64,000 nucleotides of DNA from Hoplostethus atlanticus (GCA_034670405.1 JAXDDX010000227.1:62001-126000); one strand, 5' to 3'; shown: positions 1 to 13,393, counted from the stretch's first letter. Numbers and translations are program-made. Notes: generated by a model not told the origin, from the letters alone.

Positions 1-98
1 GGAATGATTTCCCGGGAACCAATCAGTGGCGCTGTGCACAATCATGCAGATGGGCCAGACTGACTGGATTTCCTAGACCAAAATAAGATACTAATAGC

Positions 99-460
99 TG
101 AGAGGAGAGGAGAGGAGAGGAGAGGAGAGGAGAGGACTGACCATAACAAAAGAGGAGATGGCAAAAAAAGGAGAGGTGAAAAGACAAAAGGAGAGAAAAG
201 CAAATGTGAGAGGAATGGAGAGGAGAGGGGAGGAGAGAGGTGGAAAGGAAGGCTAGAGGAATTGAACGGAAACATGAGAACAGGAGAGGCAAGGACAGAA
301 GAGGAGAGGATAAAAGAGAAGATCAAGGGAGCAGAGAGGAGGGGAAAGGACAGGGCAGAGTAGTAGAGGAGAGGAGAGGAGAGAGAGGAGAAGAGAGGAG
401 AGAGAGAGAGGAGAGGAGAGGAGAGTGTGTAATAGAAGAGTAGAGAGAAGTAGAGGCAGG
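99..460. repeat. GA-rich low-complexity tract with (AGAGG)n
   Basis: The plus strand is almost entirely purine, built on AGAGG pentamers near 99-135 and on irregular GAGA/GGAGA further on. The stretch 365-425 is an unbroken run of 61 purines. The long frames on both strands here, rich in Arg/Glu/Gly or Ser/Leu/Pro, come from this composition and are not genes. Such mirror-like purine tracts can form triplex (H-DNA) structures; that is known chemistry and is not shown here. Confidence 0.9.
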
Positions 461-766
461 AAGATAATTAATTTAATGACCAGTCTAAAAGGGATGAAGA
501 GAGAGAATAGAGTGGAGTATGGACGTAGAACGGCAGAGCAACACATAGAGAAAACAAACAGAACGAGGGAAGAAAATACATCTAGGGTGCATGTAGAAAG
601 GGAAAGGAAAGAAACAAGAGATAATAGCATAGCAGAGCTAAATAGATCTCCGGGATCAGGGAGATATGTGTGTCTGCACATCCCTGCCAGATAGGACAGC
701 ATGAGATGGATGAGGTGGGCAAATATGCTTGTGCTCATCCTATAACACATAATGGACACTCGGATA

Positions 767-800
767 CGTGTGTGTGTGTATGTGTGTGTGTGCATACATG
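767..800. repeat. (TG)n microsatellite, interrupted
   Basis: TG dinucleotides with single interruptions (a TGTA step in the middle), continuing into a GCATACATGCATATATG stretch of similar alternating character. Confidence 0.9.
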
Positions 801-1772
801 CATATATGTGCTGGACTTATCTTCATATTCGTATGTGTGTGCATGTTTGTTTGTCTGTGAATGCATATCGATGTGTTTGTGAGTATTTGTATGTGTGAAT
901 CCCAAATAGTATCTGTTGCTCATGTTGAGCCTTTACAATACATGCAATACATTACACAGCTAACGTCAAAACAGTGTAGCACACAGTATGGTTGCAGATG
1001 TAGATCAATAGTGATTGAGTCCAGCGCACTAGGACACTGAACACAATCAGATGCATGAAATACATTATACAGTAAGCATCAGAGAACATGCACCCGTGTG
1101 ACCTGCAAGATCTGCAAAAAACATGTTTTGCAGGCGGTCAGCTCTCAGGAAGAAGCTGGGGATGTGATGGGGGGCCTCGGGCTTGATGGACCAGTGGCGA
1201 GTTGCAGAGGAAGGTTTTAACAACAGATGGTCGCCTCTTAAAAAAGCGCTTGATGATTACAATATTTCTAGTGCTTCAACACACCATACATTGACCTTTA
1301 GTGTATCTTATGATGCTTGGTATCTGTTTTTGAATTCCAAAAAAAAATTTCTCAATCAGGGATAAAACTGAAAAGATGAAGGATTTATTATTTTCCTGGT
1401 CAGAGGCCTTTGAGATGATTCCCCTGCATGCAGTTCTACCCTTTTTAGATTTAGATGTGACATCCTTTAAACAAATCTGTTTTAACACAATGAGCTGAGC
1501 CTTGATATTTGCAGCATTACTGAAAATGTCCTCATGGTGTTTTATTTTCATGTGTCATAAAGCGCAGTGGCTGCTTTGGCCCTGTCATTCACCCCTCATT
1601 TCTGAACTCAATGCCAAAAATCACAAAACGGCTGTTGCTCTTGAACCCCTTTGACTTCATGCATGAACATGGTCTCTCCCGAAAGGTGAGCCTTGTAGTT
1701 TGTTCTCCAAGAGCCAGAATTACTAAGTAATGTCTGTGCTTGTTTTCTCTCAACTCAGACGCTCAATGGCGG

Positions 1773-1788
1773 TCTAGATCGATCTAGA
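1773..1788. repeat. 16-bp perfect palindrome
   Basis: TCTAGATCGATCTAGA reads the same on both strands with no spacer. It lies in otherwise unique DNA. Its function is unknown; chance is a fair explanation in 64 kb for a palindrome rich in GATC/CTAG. Confidence 0.8.
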
Positions 1789-4579
1789 GCTCTACACCTC
1801 ACCTAATCCTGGTTATAATTTTGTAATAATGTCACCAAAAAAGAGTATTTGCGCTCTTTTTTTAAACCATTTGGAGACTCCAAAACGACACTTGGTAACC
1901 AAATGATAGACTATGATGTGTTTCTAGTCACTCTCCTGTTCCAAAGCCTCTGGGACCTAATGGTATCCAATGTTATCTAAATCATTTTCATGTCACTGAA
2001 CACCATACCAAAAAAATGTAGGTAGTATAAACCTTGAGGTATCAAGGTATCGAGGTGTCAGATATCAAGACAGCATTGTCACTGTCTTTGTTCTGGTCAT
2101 GCCAGTCATTCAAACAGGCCCTCCTGCTGTGATGCGCGCAGCAGGGAGTGATTCATACAGCTGCCTCCTCTATAGTAAAACAAGTCTGCTGTTTAGCTTT
2201 TAGCATTTAAAGTTTCAAAAGTTCAATAGTTTTGTTTTTTTCCTGTGCAGAAGTGTCGCCTATACTGTGTGTGAAGCTGTTTGGGTGTGTAGGGCGTGCG
2301 GTCTGAAAAATGACAAAGGTTCTTTTTCTTTTTTGCACACAAGCGGCGAAGCATTTTTTCTTTTTATGGAACCATGACAATACCGAGGGACTGTTTGGCC
2401 AATACTGATCAGAGAATCATGGGGCTGGTCTCATTCTATTCCAAGCTCCCAAGCCTGGTAAACACTACACACTACAAGTCATATCTGAGCAATGAATGGA
2501 CAACACAGAATGGTGAAGTAAACAATAGATATTCTATCAACGTTTTCCAAGCGAGAATGTTCTTGTGACTACAAACTATTACTAGTTTGGTTCGATGGAC
2601 CCATGCCGTGATTACGATACCGGCATTACCGTGGTTCGTGCTGTCACAAAAGAGGGGATCATGTTGTTGTATCACAAATCATAAAATGGTGTACATACAT
2701 AGAATTGTGAGATTTCATGCTTTCAAATGATTACTTGGTGAGATTGATGAAAAATGTCACCCTTAAAAAACAGAATGAAAGGGAACATTGCAGCTTCTGG
2801 ACATTGATGACCCGCGAGAAAGTGATATTTGAGGTCATGTTGAGTTTCTGGACATTGATTGTTATTATATTGTTATTACTATTGCTAGACATTTATTACT
2901 ATCACCTTCACTGAAAAATGTTCTTGTATTTGTAATGCCAACAAACACGACGTGATCCTTTGAGTTTACAGTATGTGGTTGATTTTCTTGGAAAGAATAA
3001 ATTGAAGGAGAACAATTAAAGACTAAACAGGAGAATATTGGGCATTACAAGTGACTGTGGGAGTTGATGAGGTGTGGCTATTATGCTCGTTCACATGCAC
3101 ACAAATCCTGTGCTGTTTGTCATTTCTAATGACACATGCATGCATGCAAAAAAACAACACATGCACGCTGTTGGTGCATGCAGCATTTTATAAATCTGGA
3201 TATAAAGCTTTCTGTATACACAGCATGCACAGGTTTCATACTCTGATCTTTACCCAAAAAAAGTGAAATATATATAAATATATAAAGCCCTCTGATTTGC
3301 CAGGCTGTTTTATCTTCAGTCTAAGTTTACTTTCTCAACAAGTTCTTTAGTTTGTGTGTTTGTTACTTTTGAAAAATAAATAAATAAAACTGCTCCATCA
3401 AAGTTAGCCTTTGCCGTTTGCTTCGCTTCTATGTATAGATCACAGGCAACTTCTGAGACTGTTTGTAGCCTACATCTGAGCTACCAGGTACACAGTGGGG
3501 GGCAAGGGCTCGTGTCTGCACATCTCCACAGAGGTGTGTTTGTGAATAAAAATGTGTTGTTTACTTCTATATTAGTAGCACTCCAGAGTAAATGGGTGGT
3601 ACACAATGACTGAATGAAGAGGAGGCTGTATGTCATGAATGTTTTCTGATAAAGTTCATGAGTGTGGCAAAGTGCACACTAAATGGTATTTTTATTATCC
3701 ATCCATCTCCCATACGGCCAGCCAGTCAGGTCAAACCAATGCATGACAGCAGGCTTGTCCTCCATATCATCTGTGTGTCTGAATGGGCAGGAAGCAGAGA
3801 GATTATCATTATCATTCATGCCAAGTGTGTGTCATGGGACTCTGTAGATCTGCAGTGAAAGACTGCTTATCACAGAATCTGTCTCTTTTAAGAGTGTATA
3901 CCCCAGGTGACTGAAAAGTTGGAGGCGTCGGCCTGGCTGACCTGTTGGATCCCAGTCTCCTCGGCTCTGCTCTCTCCAGGACGTCTACTATCTCCACACA
4001 ACCAGCCTTTTGATGTTTAGACTCGGAGGTACAACAAAATCCGAGCACATTATTCTCCCTGGCTTTGTTCCTTACCTGTTTGACTCTTTTGCATGCAAAA
4101 AATTCCTCGCTGCAAATTTCTGTCAGGAAACCTTTGCATCTAGGATTTTTGAGATAACACCAGCACAAGTCAACCTTAAAATGTTAGCCATGCCACAGAT
4201 ATTAAGACACTAGGGAATGACCTCTGAAGCAGTATATATGGGCATATATGAAGACGGGGCTGGGTACTTTTTGACAAACACCAGGCTAACAACAAAATCT
4301 ATTTCAGCTACTAAAAATTGCATTTCTGACTGTGCTGATTTCAGCATCACCACACTGTCAACCGCGTAACAGTGTTTCGATGAGAGCGTCTCTAACTGGT
4401 GTTTGTAAACAGGAGTGGAGAGTGAAAAGGAATGATAAATTAACTGGGAATCATACTCTGATGTGGTGGGAAAAAAACCCAAAACAAAGCAAAGAGAACA
4501 AGGCACTGATGGGTGTTTCAAAAACCTCTTCAGACTCCTAACTTTAATTGGATTTTAACTCCACAGAGTGCAGGTTGTA

Positions 4580-4930
4580 GATGTTTATTTTCATTCAATT
4601 GTCAAGCGCTGCTGATGACAAGTTAACAGCCCTGCCAAGGAATGCAAATCGTGTCGGGTTTCTCATTTTGCTGCCAGGTGGAGTTCTCGACGTGTCGTTC
4701 AAGCGGGGCTTGCTTCCACTGCAGAACCTAAATTATGTATAATTGAAATCTCTTGGAAATGGTTCCATTGTCAGCCATTGTCGTTAAGCCGCGGCTTCAA
4801 AGGGTTCAATGCCCGTCATCCTGACAAGCTACCAAATACCTGTTTTTAATACCCCTGGCACTTCTACAAATGAAACTTGCCGTTTCTTTTTGAAAATGGC
4901 AGGATGAAAGGAAAGTTTGTGCCACATTCA
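4580..4930. promoter_or_regulatory. Possible conserved non-coding (enhancer-like) block
   Basis: This unique, non-repetitive stretch has mixed composition and several textbook homeodomain/POU/Sox-type words: a perfect octamer ATGCAAAT at 4642-4649, CATTGTC-type Sox words near 4770-4785, and TAATTGAAAT near 4740. That mix is typical of vertebrate developmental enhancers, but such words also occur by chance. The call is inference and needs alignment to other fish. Confidence 0.22.
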
Positions 4931-5658
4931 TCCATGCTTTGGCTTTTTCACTAATGCTGTGATAAAGAGTAAATTATTTTATTTTTACATATGCCATACG
5001 TGAGAGAATTACAGCATGCAGCCCAAGTGCATTCCTTGTATAGAATACTGTATCGCTTTGTACCTAGAGTATCACTGAACATGTAAAGGAAACTAACAAT
5101 CATTTGTAATAATTTACTTTGGTTGTAAGAACCTGATATCGGACAAGAACAAAACAAACAAACAAACAAAAGTGTGATCTCTTTACGTGGATGGACTCGC
5201 ACTTTGTAGCAATTGTGGCCGCTTGTATATACCCTGGCTTGAGCCCCAGTTATAAATGGCTCCCTTGATGACAGTATCGTGCATTAAAATCCCACTCGCT
5301 GTCATGTAAATCTCTCCTTACAAGAGCAGACACAGACATTCGGCAGCGAGGGCTGAACACTAGGTGTAATTCTTTCTGATGGCAGCGAAGACGACGCTGT
5401 TCCTAGTCTTGACAGCTCTGAGTGTTCTCTTAATGTACGCTCTTGTGCCTTGACCAGCTGCTACACCCGGCGTCTAGTGAGACTCTCTCCACAAACACAG
5501 AAATGCATTAAGGTCTTTGGCGATTTATTAAAGCCTTCTGATGCTGAACAGACAATTTTTCATCAGTCAATTTCCCAGAGGGTATAGCTTTGCTACTTGA
5601 CGGCTCAGTTGCCGCTTTAGATGTATTATCAGTTGTAATTACTTTATTGTCTTCTCTT

Positions 5659-5660
<2 letters not shown>

Positions 5661-5726
<66 letters not shown>

Positions 5727-5728
5727 GA
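5661..5728. repeat. (GA)n microsatellite
   Basis: About 68 bp of GA dinucleotides with two single C interruptions (GACAGAGA). Confidence 0.95.
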
Positions 5729-8589
5729 ACTAGTGATGCCCATCTATTGCATAATATGTGTGTACTTTTCTATGTGTGTCTGCATTTTCTGTGTGCGCAC
5801 ATCTTGTGTTTGTCTGAGCCTTGGTGTGTGTGTGTGAGTGTGTGTGGGGATGTATGTATTTACAGGTACATGTATCTATGCTTGCATGCATGCATGTTTT
5901 TTGGAATAGGATAGGTTGCCGCGCCAAAGATAAATGTCTTTACACAGTGTCTTTGGCTTTGTGGCTGTATCGCATCACTGTATGCTCACCATTATATGTG
6001 AGCATAGCTTTAAACTGCTTTAGAACGCCCTCCAGGGTTTGGCTTGACAGAGATAGAGAGCTGATGAAGGATCAAATATTTTACACTAGCTGTGGCCAGC
6101 TAATAATGCACAATCCACAGGAGATATCACCTGATACTGCAGGCTGAGAAAGAACACACATGGATATCCAATTGAAGAATGTCCTTGTCTTGTAACTAGG
6201 GGGAAGACAGTGCCAGTCAGTATTTTAATGAAAAAAACTGATTTTTCCCATGCACACAGTTGGCGAGGAAAGAGTAAAGACAGAAGTAACTGATATGAGG
6301 GAAGATAGGAACAGAGGGTGAAAACAGAAGAGCAAAAAATAATAAGAGTGAGAGTAGTGTAGTGGAATTATGGTATCTATGCATTCTTGCTGGCAGTACA
6401 AAGTGAGGCAGTGTGTCGTCCCAATCTCTCCAAGAGAGCCACACATTTGGGATTTGTACTTAGTGACACCTGCAGTTCCCAACTCTGCATGTAAGTGCAT
6501 TGTGTCAAGTGGCTGTAGATATAATTGCCTGTTATATAGGGAACATCAATGTCCATGTCACCATGGGGGAGTGGGCTCTGCCATTTCAGCTCGATGTGGC
6601 CTTGTCTAATTGTGTCAGAGCATTTTTCCTACCATTCACTAGCCTTGAATAGAAAGGAAACAGAAAGCGACATGAGAGGAAGACAATTCTGTCTTGTATT
6701 CATGTGAGAGATTCAGAATTCAATGTGGGAGCAGCGAGCAAGAACAAAAGCCGTCACAAAAGACTGAGGTGTGGTGATACTGGGAGGGAGGAAGAGGCAG
6801 ACGTTCATAAAAGCAGATAAATAACAAGGTGCTATGCTAACAAAGACGCTAATACAATCATCCGTGAAGGTCAGTGTATTTACACTGGCGCTCTAGATTT
6901 TAATGAGAGACAGATGTGTGTGGCGCCACCATAGATAGTTCCTCTAGTGTGATCACAGAGCATCTCACAGATATCACACAAAACAAAGGAGACTAGGAGA
7001 AAAAGACGAGGGGGGGGTTGTTCTGCTTTAAGGGAGTCTGGTCGTCTGCAGTTAAAGTTAAAGACATCAGTAGGAGAACTAAGTCACCCAATCAGAACTC
7101 CCTTCTCCATTCTCCCCTCGTCATTTTCCTCTTTGTTTGAACTTCTCTTTTCTAGCATTTACTTTTCTTCTCTGGTTAGTAGAGTCGTGTCAACACCTGC
7201 CATATTTTCTCTGACAAGTCATCATTAAGTGCAGAGACAAATTTGTTTTTAATTGATTACTGAGAGCACTCTAAGAGTGTTTGTGCAATACTGTCAAGCT
7301 TTTTTAATTAAAGTGGCTAAAAAACATGTTTCCTTGCAGAAGAGAACAATAGGTCCAGTCAGAGTGTCTAACTATGAACCGTTGAGAATGGATGTACTGT
7401 ATTGCCAGCAAATCTCTTATTGAAGAAGTGAATGGGAAACATCCAAGAGAAACAGGCATTCATAGAATTTGACTTGTTGGTTAATGCGGGGCATATTTCA
7501 TGTATGTGGGCGGTATACAGACAATCTGAGCCAGTTAGTGTAGGTACAGTATATTAAGCCATCTCAATACAGTACAGTACAGTATTTCTTAGTAATACAC
7601 TGATGCATACATGGTAGCACATTTGAATTTTTGAAACTCATGCAGACCTATAATAATGTAGCCAATATTTAAAAAATGTACCATGAAACGAGAGGAAAAG
7701 TATGTGTAAGGTCATTAATGATGTAATTACCACAACCCATGGTCCGTAGAGCCACGGGCAATTATTATGTAAGAAAAGCCTTTAATTCCAAGGAAGTACA
7801 CAATTAAACTTATAAGCTAATAAAAACCCTCAGTAAGATTGTTCCTTGACTTAATGGGTAATAGAGAAGGTGCTTCTAAGAAAGTGTGACCTAAATCCCT
7901 GGGAATTATCCCTTTAACCTTGAGCAACGATGCAGTTACTGGACTGATGGGTAATACCACTGATACTGGTGAAGTAATTCAGCTGGGATTTTAAGGTATT
8001 TACCTGCTTAGTTACAGTAATTTATTATTATTACTATGCATTTACCTGGTAAATACCTTGTCCTTGGGATGACTGTAAAAGGAAAGGTTGACATGAGATT
8101 GTCACCTAGACCTCCTAGATTTACCTGGAAGGGGCTAATTATTGCTAGCCTGAGTTTGTAAGTTTGTAGGACAACATTCTGAATCTCACTCGGATTTCCA
8201 ATTATTGATGATATTTTCAACATGCCAATTATCCAGGAGTCTCATTCATTCCCATTTGAGGACAACATTAAAATAATGTTTTTTTTTAGTTTTTTTTTAA
8301 CTTCTGGCGTCAAATAAATTAATGCATGCACTGATATTCCTATTTCATTTTCAACAGCAATTGGCTCCTAAGGCTTTAAATAATGTGAGGAAAGAACCAT
8401 GAAACATCGCCCATCTATAAAACTCACTTTTTAGTAATTGACATACTTCCTGTAACTTCGTCTCAGTTTCATTTCATTTTGAGACAGTTTCCCTCTGTTT
8501 GTTTGCCAAGCAGTCAGACGTACTACTGCAGCTAGTAGCTGGAGTAGATGACATGTAAATAGATGACACACGTAGTAAAAAAGCCTTTA

Positions 8590-8850
8590 CAATCTCCATT
8601 CTAATGTGTCATTACCATGCGGTGCACTCAGCAAGCTTTCATGAATTCTTCATTCAGGAGGAGATGTAATGAAGTCTTTCTTGTAATTTGGCCCATTAAT
8701 AATTAGGAACCCTCCCTGACTGGCTCTTTGGGTCTCTGGAAATGGTGGCCGTGAGAAATCCTATACCATTAATATTGCATTGAACTCTTTCAGGCTTATT
8801 AGCAGGGCCAGCTCCTTAATGAGCCAATAGTCCTCAGTATTGTCAATATT
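8590..8850. promoter_or_regulatory. Possible conserved non-coding (enhancer-like) block
   Basis: Unique sequence holds dense homeodomain core words: CCATTAATAATTAGG at 8693-8707 and ACCATTAATATT at 8765-8776, with further TTATTAGC and CCTTAATGAG words downstream to 8825. Between them is GC-richer, non-repetitive DNA. This texture is typical of ancient vertebrate non-coding elements. Conservation itself cannot be seen from one sequence. Confidence 0.27.
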
Positions 8851-9479
8851 TTATCGTTATGTACCACTACCGACGAAGAGGAGCTTCAAGTGTTTAGGTT
8901 AATGCCCCCGAAGATGAAGGTCAAGAAGGAAGTGGAGAGAAGTTCTTCATCTAGAAGAATAATTGCATTCGTGACAAATGTTTAAAAGATTTCGTAGGAG
9001 TAGTTAGTGCTTGTGTCACCATGACGGTACAGAGCTTTTCAAAGTTCAACAATACCTCCCTCACCTTTTATATGCAATCTTTTTAACTGGAGAGATATAA
9101 ATAAAGAAATGTATGGAGGTCTCAAAAGGAGACACAAACAAATGTCACGCAACTCGTAAAACACAATGCACAAATAAATAACTGCACAAATAAATGACTA
9201 AATATGCAGCGATTTGTTTGTGTCTCCCTTTGAGTTTTTGAAACTACTCAAGTATAATGTTAAAGCAGCTTCATTTTTGCTCCACGTCATTGAAATCAGC
9301 TCAAGATGCACATGGGCACCGGTTCTCTATAGCAAAGAGGAGAACTCTTTCATTTTCCCGCAGCAGCATTCTTATCAAGCCTCCCCTAGTAATTACCGAC
9401 TGTGAGGAGCGTCCAGGTACTGGGAACACTAAGTCGGTGGCATTCACACTCCCCTTAAATGGCACTGCTTGTTTATAAG

Positions 9480-9680
9480 CCTGAGTCCACCGACACACAC
9501 CACTAATGGGCTGCACAGAGCCCAGTCATGAATATGCATTCTCACCTTGGCTTATAGTTTCACAAACTAGACCACAGAATGAAAAGCAACAACAAATAGT
9601 GTCTCGCTGTAATTGGCTCTCCGCAAAGGTAATGTGAAAATTCTGAGCCTTTAGTTTGTACTGGAGAGTTGTTGTTTGAT
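9480..9680. promoter_or_regulatory. Possible POU-type regulatory block
   Basis: ATGAATATGCAT at 9528-9539 is a 12-bp word containing two POU half-sites in opposite orientation, a kind of site bound by dimeric Oct/POU factors. It sits in unique DNA between CACCAAC/CACACC-like and GTAATTGG words. The regulatory role is inferred from motif content alone. Confidence 0.2.
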
Positions 9681-12502
9681 ATATTGGAAGAAAGGCCTTG
9701 ATCAGACAGCAGTCATTATTTTTGGGCTGGTGGACACTGCTATAAGGTTTGTGTCTGATTTGCTGTCATAAATTCACCAAAAACTGTTGTTCCTGTACCG
9801 TTACTGCATGATGTCGCCTTTTCTCTACCAGGTTGTGACCGCCGAAGGAAAGTCACATTAAAGTGTGCGTGATATCAAAAACAAGCTGCTGAGTGACACA
9901 AAAAGCAACGATGAATTTCAATGACCACGAAACCCCTGACAGCTTACATCAGCACACCCAGAAAGCATCTTCTTCCACGGTAAGTCAAAGCTCGACTGTC
10001 AACACACAATGATGGAAAACAATAAAGATGTTATCTTCGACACAATAACTTGACAGCCGCCGAGCTGTCATTATACAATCAGGAGGTAATTTCCATGCCT
10101 AACTTGAAAACACATTATTATGATAAAAAACAAAACAGTGAAATGTCAATCAATGGAGCGCCATTATTACCTCATATCCTGTCTCTAGAGATTCCCACAC
10201 GCTTTATGTTTCTTTTACTCTCATTGTGGGACATTTCATTGCATGCAATCCCAAAATCCAGTGCAAGCTGTTTTCATGAAACTATATTCTTTAAATTCCT
10301 AAAGGTGAAAATGATTGCATTTTATTTTTGAAAACAATTGAAACTTTGAAGTATAATAGGCGATTACTATCACAGAGATAAACAGATTTGATGCATGCAA
10401 GGGCAGTAGAAAAGGACTTGATGTGTCCACCATGTTTATCCTCACTAAGTATAGTAGCCTGACTGGTCGGGTATCAAATTAAATGCTACAGTAATAATGA
10501 TGTCATATGTTATTGATTCACATAGGGAAATTCTCATTTTTGCTTGCCACCTCCAGGAAGGTCAGAGTGCAGAGTCGGCTACAAAACAACGTTCCCGGAA
10601 CTGGTTGGGAATCAGTCTCTTGCTCAGGAACACCTCATCGGCAGGGCAGAGGTTTGATGGATGGGAGGAGAAAACAGGGGGAAGGGTTTAACAAAAATCA
10701 AGTTATTTCCAACACAAAGAAGTTCAAATTTCTTCCTCCAACAATAAGTTGAAAAAAAATCGAAGACACACCGTGTAACAAAAACATTGCTGACTGCATG
10801 TGCTTCACTGTGTGACAGTATGGAAGACCTTGACTCCGACTCAAGAGCGATAGAGGCTGCCCAGGGTGCGGTCCTCATCTGCATACTCGTGGCTCTGCAT
10901 TTCTCATGCTTTTCCCACATAAAAGTGAGGGAGCTGGCTAATTAGACTCCCTGGGTCAAAGGTCAACAGAGCTGGAGGAGACAAGGATCCTCCAGGGAAG
11001 GAGACATCTAGATGTGGCTTTTTTCTCTCCATTGCTTCACAGGACTCTCTAGTCTCTTTTTATTACCTTTTTATACCTTCTGGTGGTCATGTGCAGAACA
11101 GCATGTGAACAACTGCACATTTGACCTGGGAGACTTCAGGTAAAGAACATGTCCATGCTGTTGAGTGAAAACCTAGTATCTCCACAATGTCAACTTTTTT
11201 AGGGGCTAAGCAAAACAGCCTTGTTTTTAGCTTGATGACGATGTATGTAAGCAGGGGTCACCCTAAACCTACAGAAGCAAGAAACCAGTTACCTGGGTTA
11301 CCAGCTGGGATGAGGAGAAGGACAGTTTCAGGCGGACAAAGTAGAGGCCATCTGAAGCAGCCCTCAACTACACACCAACACCCAAGTGAAGTCTTTCTTT
11401 GGTCTGTTGGGGTTTCATCCCTTAGTTTACCACACTTGCAATGCCTACGACCAACCTCATTGGTAAAATGGTGTGGTAAAAGTGTCAGCTGTAGGCAGAG
11501 AAACAGAGGTGGCTCTACTGACCAGCAGTGTCCAATTATCCAGCGGTCCCCGGTGTTATCCATTAACTGCCGTGAACACGCTACACTGGTGGCCCATATG
11601 GGAGCAAATGAATGGATGACCAGGCACAGGCCGTAACCGGAACACCCATGCCATCCTTCAACATCAACAGAGCCAGGAGCTTTGAGGCCCACACCAGCTC
11701 GGAGATGGAGTGCATCCCCCACACAATACCCATTCTTCACCTCCCCGGTCTAAACCCTCTCCTCTCTCTCTCCCTCTGAAAGGGATGCCCACTGATGGAG
11801 GTGGGGAAGGTGGTACGGGTTGCCGACTCTCCAGTCTCCTCTGTCGGTCTGGAAGGGACACGCAAGCATACTGGTATTCACAAATTCATTGTGGAGGGAA
11901 AAAGCATAGAATAAAGGCTGCAGTTAGCTCCCACCTTGCACCCCCTGTTATTAGCTTATAGTGAAAGAGTGTGTGGGGGGTGCATTCATGACTGAAACGT
12001 GAGTTGTGTGCTGTGCTTAGTGTGCTTAGTGTGTTCCCATTGTTGATATCTGAGGCAACTTTTGGGTAATGAATAGTTTGTATGAATGCTTTCTTTCTTT
12101 GGATATTCATTTTTGTACCTTTGTTTGAGCACTGAATAAACACCCATGCATTAAGTGCTGCTGATTTGTGCCATTTGATGGAGGGGTGGATTCCCACTCC
12201 TCAACACTGCTCCAATCTATATCTCTCTGACTCAAGTTAATTCATGCTATTGTGTACAATGAAATGGGAAACTCCCCTGTTTACAGATGGTTGTATTCCC
12301 CAAAACACATAATCAATTACCAGGCTCTGTCACTTTGATTCATAAGTGTTCCACGAGCAATATCCCCACACATGGGCAGCCCCTTCATCATCTTCAATTA
12401 CAGAGAGGGGACATCTGTATCTGCCCACACATGCTGAGTGTGTCTGCTTTAAAACCACAGCAGCAAACAGCAGACTACTTTAGATATATGCAAACAAAAA
12501 TA

Positions 12503-12558
12503 TGTGTGTGTGTGTGTGAGAGAGAGAGTGTGTGTGTGTGTGTGTGTGTGCGTGTGTC
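12503..12558. repeat. Compound (TG)n(AG)n(TG)n microsatellite
   Basis: A TG run, a short AGAGAGAG block and a second TG run follow one another directly, ending in TGCGTGTGTCTGTGG. Confidence 0.92.
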
Positions 12559-13391
12559 TGTGGTGTGCAACATATAGCATTGCTGATATCAGTACCACCA
12601 TGCAGAGTGGGGAAAAAAATGATGATTTGAACAGTTTGTGTTATAGCAGCAGCACGGCAGGCGAGGGCTGTTGAAAGCACGAGGCCAGTCCCCCCCCCAC
12701 AGCACACGTCCCTGGATAAAACAGTCCTGGTAATTGCATTATCCAATTTAGATCTCTAGCACTAAGAGATCATAATGCAAACGTGACTGTAAATGCTCCA
12801 GCACATGATGCATACTGTAATTGTACAATTGCTTGGTTCGGTGCAACGCTGTAGCTCCTCTTTACTACAATATCTGAGAGCTTGTCTCGATGGGGTGATG
12901 CGCTCCTCTTCTCTCAGCTTTCCTCTTTTTTTTTTTTTCCCCCGTCCTCTATCTCCTCCATTGTTGCTGTGTTTATGTACTGAGGCAGAGAGCAGCAGCC
13001 TCATCACCGTCATTTGGATGAGAGATGGAGTCATCCTCAGTCGAGGCCCATCACTGTGGCCCCACCACAATTGGCAGAAGGGGGAGCTGTGTTACCATGA
13101 CAACCACATCCAATTGGTCAAACTGAGACTAGGTCGAGCCAAAAACCTGAATTTTATTTTTTTTTCTGATATGCTAATCTATCAGCAGCAGCAGTGGTGG
13201 CGGGGCCGGTGGTGAAGGGGATGAACAAAATTGTAATCAGGCAGTGGTGAGGGACACCAATCTGCAGGGAAAGGTACTTTATGCAGAAATCCAATTTAAG
13301 AGATTGGCTTAGCGAGTGAGTCATTGAAGGTAAATCCAATGGTAATTATAGGTAAATCAAAGGTGAAAGCTTGCAAAAGATTTCCGTACAC

Positions 13392-13393
<2 letters not shown>
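12559..13393. other. Non-coding unique DNA
   Basis: A poly-T run of about 14 lies near 12926-12939. The segment 12960-13260 is moderately GC-rich and unique, with TGACAACC and CCAATTGGTC words. A 140-codon plus frame crosses it but contains low-complexity Leu/Ser/Phe/Pro runs translated from the T/C tract, so I do not call it a gene. Confidence 0.55.

Larger units (their letters stand above)
461..5660. other. Non-coding, mostly unique DNA
   Basis: No convincing coding frame is present; the longest frames are under 120 codons and resemble no protein family I know. The block holds a (TG)n tract near 767-797, a 16-bp perfect palindrome at 1773-1788, an (AAAC)n run near 5155-5170 and a possible regulatory block at 4580-4930. 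The segment about 5210-5640, between an A-rich stretch and the GA repeat, is moderately GC-rich and not repetitive. I see nothing else I can name. Confidence 0.6.
5729..12499. other. Non-coding, mostly unique DNA
   Basis: A short (TG)n lies near 5826-5846 and a G8 run near 7010. Around 7565-7582 there are tandem CAGTA units. Elsewhere the sequence is unique and AT-leaning. The region 11190-11760 is more GC-rich and carries overlapping open frames on both strands (about 150 codons each). Neither translation shows a motif I recognise and both look compositional. Two possible regulatory blocks (8590-8850 and 9480-9680) are listed separately. Confidence 0.6.

Noticed and set aside
253..795. 180-codon minus-strand open frame at the left edge
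   Set aside because: It is a translation of the GA/CT-rich tract and the adjoining (CA)n; Ser/Leu/Pro and His/Thr runs only, no domain.
1837..1862. Hairpin AAAAAAGAG/CTCTTTTTT followed by T run, terminator-like
   Set aside because: The window is vertebrate-type DNA with no bacterial genes; a short A/T-rich stem is expected by chance.
3121..3185. ATGCATGCATGCA words as a structured element
   Set aside because: Short TGCA repeats occur in several places (also 5880 and 43915) and are explained by simple-sequence drift.
11187..11740. Overlapping frames of about 150 codons on both strands
   Set aside because: They lie in a GC-richer patch, neither translation shows a recognisable motif, and overlapping frames on both strands point to composition. 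Not called as a gene or pseudogene.
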